10,170 nucleotides of DNA, taken from positions 2,197 through 12,366 of the forward strand of contig DFDY01000115.1 of NCBI GenBank assembly GCA_002368955.1, given 5' to 3'. Shown here one piece after another: positions 6,718 to 10,170 of the stretch; the first letter of the stretch is position 1, and every line of letters starts with the position of its first letter. A model generated the notes under the pieces. It saw only the letters and a program-made list of their open reading frames with translations. It was not told where the DNA came from and searched no databases. This stretch comes from Bacteroidales bacterium UBA3816. GTDB lineage: Bacteria; Bacteroidota; Bacteroidia; Bacteroidales; P3. The position numbers and the translations under genes are program-made.

Positions 6718-6733
6718 ATGAGCGAATGGAAAG
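6718..6733 (+). repeat. Right copy of 16-base direct repeat, at the hsdS start
   Basis: Exact copy of 5795-5810, here forming the functional start of hsdS (ATG AGC GAA TGG AAA G). An AAGG at 6711-6714, overlapping the TIR stop, may act as a weak ribosome-binding site just upstream. Confidence 0.9.
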
Positions 6734-7827
6734 AATATAGGCTGGGGAATATTGCATCTTTTTCATATGGCAAATTGCCTAAACAGGAATTGTTGGGCAA
6801 AGGGGAATATGTCACATACTCAGGATATAAATATCTTGAAGCTTATCCGGAATATAATTGTGAAAAGGGAGCTGTGATATTGGTGGCTAGGGGCGTCGGA
6901 GGAACAGGGGATGTGAAGTTGACGACAAAGCGATGTTTTTTGACAAATCTGTCGATAAAAATAGATTTGGACAATAGAATAGTTCTAAATGATTATTTCT
7001 ACAATATGTTCCGGCAAGAAAACCTTCGTTATTTGGATAGTGGATCGGCGCAGTCTCAAATTACTATTCAGGATTTGTCAAATGTGATTATCGAAGTACC
7101 TTCTATAGACGAGCAAAAGCGAATAGCGGGGGTGTTGAGTTCGTTGGATGATAAGATAGATTTGCTGCATCGAGAGAACGCGACCCTCGAAGCCCTCGCC
7201 GAAACCCTCTTCCGCCACTACTTCATCGAAACCCCCAACCCCGATTGGAAAGAAGGTAAAGTGTCAGATATCGCTATTCATTGCAAAGACTCTATCAATC
7301 CACAGAAACATTTTGACGAGTTTTTTTCGCACTATAGTATTCCTGCCTATGACAACGGGAAGCGTCCTACAGAGGAACAAGGACAAAATATTCAGAGCAA
7401 CAAATATGTAATTCCACAGAACTGCATATTGTTTTCAAAACTAAATCCACACAAGGACAAACGTGTTTGGTTAATGTTAGATGATGTACAGCCGAATGCA
7501 ATTTGTTCAACAGAATTTCAAATAGTCAAACCTCAAAATGACCAATGGTTGTATTTCTTGTATGAATGGTTGACATACAAAGAAAACTACGACGAAATAG
7601 CCTCGGGTGTGAGTGGTACAAGTGGAAGCCACCAAAGAATTGACCCGAAAGTGATCTTTGACAATGAGTGTCCTATTATGGATAAAGAAACCCTTTTGCA
7701 GTACAACGAACTGGCTAAGCCGCTCTTTGAGAAAATCAAATCCAACAATCAGCAAATAATTACTCTCACCACCCAGCGCGACTCCTTGTTGCCCCGCCTA
7801 ATAAGTGGAGAAGTGAGAATCAATTAA
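6718..7827 (+). CDS. hsdS: Type I restriction-modification specificity subunit (S)
   Basis: HsdS chooses the split DNA target for the methylase and the endonuclease. At 369 residues it is somewhat shorter than the 400-460 of enterobacterial forms, but it has the full two-domain plan. Target-recognition domain 1 spans about residues 1-127 (starting EWKEYRLGNIASFSYG). The central conserved helices follow (SIDEQKRIAGVLSSLDDKID, then ENATLEALAETLFRHYF, 129-169). Recognition domain 2 is about 175-325 (starting DWKEGKVSDIA, echoing the first). The distal conserved helix is at 326-369 (NELAKPLFEKI, QRDSLLPRLISGEVRI). Both recognition domains are AT-rich (17 of 60 G or C at 6961-7020), whereas the central spacer is GC-rich (43 of 70 at 7171-7240). 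That is the usual signature of recognition-domain exchange between strains. The frame is intact. A fossil copy of its start lies 923 bases upstream. Confidence 0.93.
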   Translation: MSEWKEYRLGNIASFSYGKLPKQELLGKGEYVTYSGYKYLEAYPEYNCEKGAVILVARGVGGTGDVKLTTKRCFLTNLSIKIDLDNRIVLNDYFYNMFRQENLRYLDSGSAQSQITIQDLSNVIIEVPSIDEQKRIAGVLSSLDDKIDLLHRENATLEALAETLFRHYFIETPNPDWKEGKVSDIAIHCKDSINPQKHFDEFFSHYSIPAYDNGKRPTEEQGQNIQSNKYVIPQNCILFSKLNPHKDKRVWLMLDDVQPNAICSTEFQIVKPQNDQWLYFLYEWLTYKENYDEIASGVSGTSGSHQRIDPKVIFDNECPIMDKETLLQYNELAKPLFEKIKSNNQQIITLTTQRDSLLPRLISGEVRIN

Positions 7828-7869
7828 TAATAAATAGCAATAAAAAACGTTGTTAATTATTAGTTATAA

Positions 7870-8331
7870 ATGGAAACAGAAGATATAAAGAATACAAAAG
7901 ATATACGGAATAAAGTTGATTACTGGAATGATCAATATTGGCCTGAGTTGCAAAAAGCAACAGACGATTCAGAAGAGAAGTTGGAAAAAATGTCAACAAC
8001 TATTAGTGTCGGTGCAATCGGATTGTTATTAGGAACGCTTGGCTTTGGTCATAAATCTTTAGTCCCAGGTTACGCAATTGTATCGTTGTGTGCATTTGTC
8101 GCAGTTTTATGTATTTATATGGGATATCATATTTTCGCAATAAGAAAACATAATAAACAGTTTGACGCAATAAGGGAGTATGTTGCTAACCCAAAGGATG
8201 ATGATTCTTATCTAATTGAAATGATAAAGAAATCCAATAGTAAAATGGATGTTTTGTCGTCGTTAGCCGTTCTATTCTTATTGATTGGAATTTCTTTTTT
8301 TGCAATCTATTTACTCAATAATATATCATAG
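7870..8331 (+). CDS. Three-span membrane protein, unknown, in a defence locus
   Basis: The protein has 153 residues. A soluble helical N-terminus (RNKVDYWNDQYWPELQKATDDSEEKLEKM, 13-41) leads into membrane spans at about 43-60, 65-91 and 127-149. A cytoplasmic-type charged loop (RKHNKQFDAIREYV, then KDDDSYLIEMIKKSN) lies between the second and third. The helix-then-paired-spans plan is reminiscent of SLATT-type membrane effectors of bacterial defence, but I cannot show homology. The gene is AT-rich and starts 42 bases after hsdS, the largest gap so far in the operon, with no clear promoter in it. The stop is only two bases before the next small gene. Confidence 0.7.
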   Translation: METEDIKNTKDIRNKVDYWNDQYWPELQKATDDSEEKLEKMSTTISVGAIGLLLGTLGFGHKSLVPGYAIVSLCAFVAVLCIYMGYHIFAIRKHNKQFDAIREYVANPKDDDSYLIEMIKKSNSKMDVLSSLAVLFLLIGISFFAIYLLNNIS

Positions 8332-8333
8332 AA

Positions 8334-8447
8334 ATGGAAGATAATATCGTAAAAATTGTTGAAAATGGTGACTATCTAAAAAACAGCAAATCCCCACAGC
8401 CCAAACAGCAGCCAACAAGTACAAACGAGCCGAAAAAGAAGAAGTAA
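8334..8447 (+). CDS. 37-residue basic microprotein
   Basis: ATG at 8334, stop TAA at 8445-8447. The product begins MEDNIVKIVENGDYLKNSKS and continues with a Gln/Pro/Lys-rich tail ending NEPKKKK. It begins two bases after the preceding stop, which suggests translational coupling. The N-terminal half looks like a short strand and turn and the tail is disordered and basic. Such Lys-rich tails can bind nucleic acid or the membrane surface, but nothing here proves that. It is short enough that chance is possible; its position and start context are the main support. Confidence 0.5.
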   Translation: MEDNIVKIVENGDYLKNSKSPQPKQQPTSTNEPKKKK

Positions 8448-8523
8448 GTCGACCCATTGCCGAAGGATCATAGAACCCACATAGAAGGATCGAAGAAGGA
8501 ATACTAATAAAATCAACTGAATT

Positions 8524-10110
8524 ATGGCACTGCCGATAAACATTGAAGACCTGTTGAACAGGAGAAAAATAGAGTCTAACCGTATTGAGTTCAAGAAGGG
8601 TTGGAATCCAACGGATATTTACCGAAGCATCGGGGCTTTTGCCAATGACTTTGATAATCTGGGTGGAGGGTATATCCTTGTCGGAGTGGAGGAGGCTAAT
8701 GGTGTGGCCCAGCGGCCCGTGACGGGTATTAATCCCGAGGCCGTGGATGGCATAATGAAACAGATGGTTGGTTTCAACAACCTGATAGAACCTTACTATA
8801 TGCCCCGCACATCGGTGGAGGAGATTGATGGCAAGACAATCCTTGTGATATGGATTCCTGCTGGTGTGAACCGTCCGTATGCGGTTCCTAATGATGTATT
8901 GGCCAAGGTGAAGAAACCTGTTTATTGCGTCAGGGACGGATCGAGCAGCATTGTCGCCAAAGGCGAGGTGCTGGATGAGTTGCGTGATATGGCAAACCGT
9001 GTGCCCTTCGACGAGAGACCCAATCCCAACATCAAACTGACGGATATCTCTATGGCATTGCTGCGGGACTATCTGGCAAAGGTGGACAGCAGATTGGAGA
9101 AAGTACTGTTCACGCAACCATTAGAACAGACATTGGAACAGATGGACTTGATGGACGGCCCGTCGGAAAACAGAATGGTCAAGAATGTGGCAGCAATGAT
9201 GTTCTGCGAACACCCAGAAAGGATTTTCCGCTATACGCAAGTGGACATCGTCATATTCCCAGAAGGTCGTATCAACGACCCCAACAACTTCAGCGAAACG
9301 ACCATCTACGGCAGTGTGCCTCAGCTAATACAGGGGGCGTTGACCTATTTGAAAAACAATATTATCAGGGAGTATGTAAAAAAGCAGAAAAACGTCCCGG
9401 AAAGCATACGGTTCTTCAACTATCCCATTCAGGCGTTGGAAGAGGCGATAGTCAATGCATTGTATCATCGCGACTACCAGCAGTATGAGCCTGTGGAAAT
9501 ATCGGTGGAACCCGATGGCATACATATACTGAGTATACCTGGTCCTGACAGATCGATATCGCAGGCCGTGATAGACAAGGGTGAACGAATGATTTCGCGA
9601 CGTTACCGCAATCGCAGACTGGGTGATTTCCTGAAAGAACTAGACCTCACCGAAGGTCGCTCGACAGGTATCCCTACCATTCAAGAAGAATTGAAAAAGA
9701 ACGGCTCGCCGCGAGCTACAGTTGAGACCAATAGTGAACGAAGTTTCATCAATGTGTTTATTCCTGTACACAAAGGCTGTGGCAAACGTGTTGTTTTGAA
9801 TGCACCTATAAATGCAACTGTAAATGCAACTGTAAATGCATCTGTAAATGTCCCTGTAAATGTCCCTGTAAATGTCCCTGTAAATGTCCCTGTAAATGTC
9901 CCTGTAAGTACTCCTATTACTTTAATAAAAACGCAAGAAAGAATTATGAAATTATTAAAAGGTAAAGGGTCTCTTACTTTTGAAGAAATGGCAAAGGAAT
10001 TAAAGGTGACACGAAAAACAATTCAGCGGAATATAGCAAAATTGAAGTCAATGGGATTAATTGAACGTGTGGGAGAAGACAAAAACGGATATTGGAAACT
10101 AAACATATAA
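8524..10110 (+). CDS. AlbA_2 (Schlafen-type) and GHKL ATP-binding protein with C-terminal winged helix
   Basis: The protein has 528 residues. The N-terminal AlbA_2 (divergent AAA-4) domain lies at about 15-150: NRIEFKKGW (19-27), then FANDFDNLGGGYILVGVEEANG (39-60) and YCVRDGSSS (134-142). A linker region (165-295) is followed by a GHKL/HATPase-like segment whose N-box-like motif is EEAIVNALYHRDY at 306-318, then VEISVEPDGIHILSIPGP and the GRSTGIPTI motif at 378-386. Residues 425-464 are a four-residue repeat (NATV, then five VNVP). Residues ~470-528 form a winged helix (FEEMAKELKVTRKTIQRNIAKL), probably DNA-binding. These COG2865-type proteins are often annotated as transcriptional regulators and are common in restriction loci; the substrate is unproven. 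DNA after the repeat is AT-rich (15 of 60 at 9901-9960) compared with 32 of 60 at 9601-9660, suggesting an exchanged tail. It sits 76 bases after the microprotein and four before hsdR. Confidence 0.88.
   Translation: MALPINIEDLLNRRKIESNRIEFKKGWNPTDIYRSIGAFANDFDNLGGGYILVGVEEANGVAQRPVTGINPEAVDGIMKQMVGFNNLIEPYYMPRTSVEEIDGKTILVIWIPAGVNRPYAVPNDVLAKVKKPVYCVRDGSSSIVAKGEVLDELRDMANRVPFDERPNPNIKLTDISMALLRDYLAKVDSRLEKVLFTQPLEQTLEQMDLMDGPSENRMVKNVAAMMFCEHPERIFRYTQVDIVIFPEGRINDPNNFSETTIYGSVPQLIQGALTYLKNNIIREYVKKQKNVPESIRFFNYPIQALEEAIVNALYHRDYQQYEPVEISVEPDGIHILSIPGPDRSISQAVIDKGERMISRRYRNRRLGDFLKELDLTEGRSTGIPTIQEELKKNGSPRATVETNSERSFINVFIPVHKGCGKRVVLNAPINATVNATVNASVNVPVNVPVNVPVNVPVNVPVSTPITLIKTQERIMKLLKGKGSLTFEEMAKELKVTRKTIQRNIAKLKSMGLIERVGEDKNGYWKLNI
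9796..9915 (+). repeat. 12-base in-frame tandem repeat (ten units)
   Basis: Ten consecutive 12-base units lie inside the AlbA_2 protein gene. The first four are diverged (ttgaatgcacct, ataaatgcaact, gtaaatgcaact, gtaaatgcatct). Five identical copies of gtaaatgtccct follow at 9844-9903, then one decayed unit, gtaagtactcct. They encode LNAP-INAT-VNAT-VNAS-(VNVP)x5-VSTP. The unit length is a multiple of three, so gain or loss of copies by slippage keeps the frame and only changes the linker length between the ATP-binding body and the winged helix. The identical central block indicates recent expansion. Confidence 0.95.
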
Positions 10111-10114
10111 TGTT

Positions 10115-10170
10115 ATGACCAAGCTGACGGAATCGGACATTGAGCAGATGACCATCGAGATACTGCAGGG
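10115..10170 (+). CDS. hsdR: Type I restriction endonuclease subunit (R), N-terminal start only
   Basis: ATG at 10115, four bases after the preceding stop. The visible frame reads MTKLTESDIEQMTIEILQG and continues past the right edge. The opening LTESDIEQMTIEIL helix is typical of Bacteroidota HsdR proteins, the DNA-translocating ATPase and nuclease subunit of type I systems. With hsdM and hsdS upstream and no other hsdR in the window, the assignment is strong despite only 18 complete codons. Whether the gene is intact cannot be seen. Confidence 0.8.
   Translation, partial: MTKLTESDIEQMTIEILQ

Noticed and set aside
6718..7827. Invertible hsdS shufflon
   Set aside because: No second hsdS copy, inverted repeats or recombinase gene is visible; only the 16-base direct repeat of the start is present.
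8326..9117. Reverse-strand open frame opposite the microprotein and the AlbA_2 gene
   Set aside because: The forward strand has clear AlbA_2 motifs; the reverse translation shows no domain or start signal.
9796..9915. Repeat array considered as a CRISPR array
   Set aside because: Units are 12 bases with no spacers, and they are in frame within a gene.
1..10170. tRNA, rRNA, insertion sequence or integrase genes
   Set aside because: No transposase or recombinase motifs were seen, and no tRNA-like cloverleaf or rRNA sequence was recognised on either strand.

Overview
The window looks like chromosome of a Bacteroidales-type bacterium (Bacteroidota). The reasons are a TAnnTTTG -7 promoter element ahead of hsdM, weak or absent Shine-Dalgarno sequences, an outer-membrane beta-barrel protein ending in phenylalanine, and the family composition (RhuM, AlbA/Schlafen-type ATP-binding protein, type I restriction-modification). 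No genus can be fixed from this alone. The left part is GC-rich (40 of 60 bases are G or C at 301-360), and much of the right part is AT-rich, as expected for an accessory island beside core genes.

Left, bases 1-2582: three tightly packed, overlapping forward genes. These are the 3' end of a polytopic membrane protein, a secreted beta-barrel (porin-like) protein, and a PHP-family phosphoesterase of the histidinol-phosphatase type. Just past the phosphoesterase stop lies a degenerate, in-frame second copy of its last ~22 codons.

Middle, 2583-2971: a non-coding gap. It holds that decayed duplicate, a hairpin-rich stretch resembling a dispersed intergenic element, and a Bacteroidota promoter that starts the next transcription unit.

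Right, 2972-10170: one long forward operon that is an expanded type I restriction-modification locus. The order is hsdM, rhuM, a small single-membrane-span protein, a TIR-domain protein, hsdS, a three-membrane-span protein, a 37-residue basic microprotein, an AlbA_2/GHKL/winged-helix protein, and the start of hsdR, which runs off the right edge. Most intergenic gaps are 2-7 bases, so the genes are probably co-transcribed and translationally coupled. HsdM and HsdS form the modification enzyme and HsdR adds restriction; the embedded genes are candidate accessory or back-up defence functions (inference).

The most striking signal is a 16-base exact copy of the hsdS start (encoding MSEWK) at 5795-5810, directly after the small membrane protein gene and ahead of the TIR gene. 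It runs into a stop after six codons. The real hsdS starts with the same 16 bases at 6718. This implies that the TIR gene was inserted exactly at the hsdS start, leaving a fossil start codon and a direct repeat. A second theme is that DNA-recognition modules (both HsdS target-recognition domains, the RhuM N-terminus, the winged helix of the AlbA protein) are AT-rich and joined to GC-richer bodies. In the AlbA protein the joint carries a 12-base in-frame tandem repeat.
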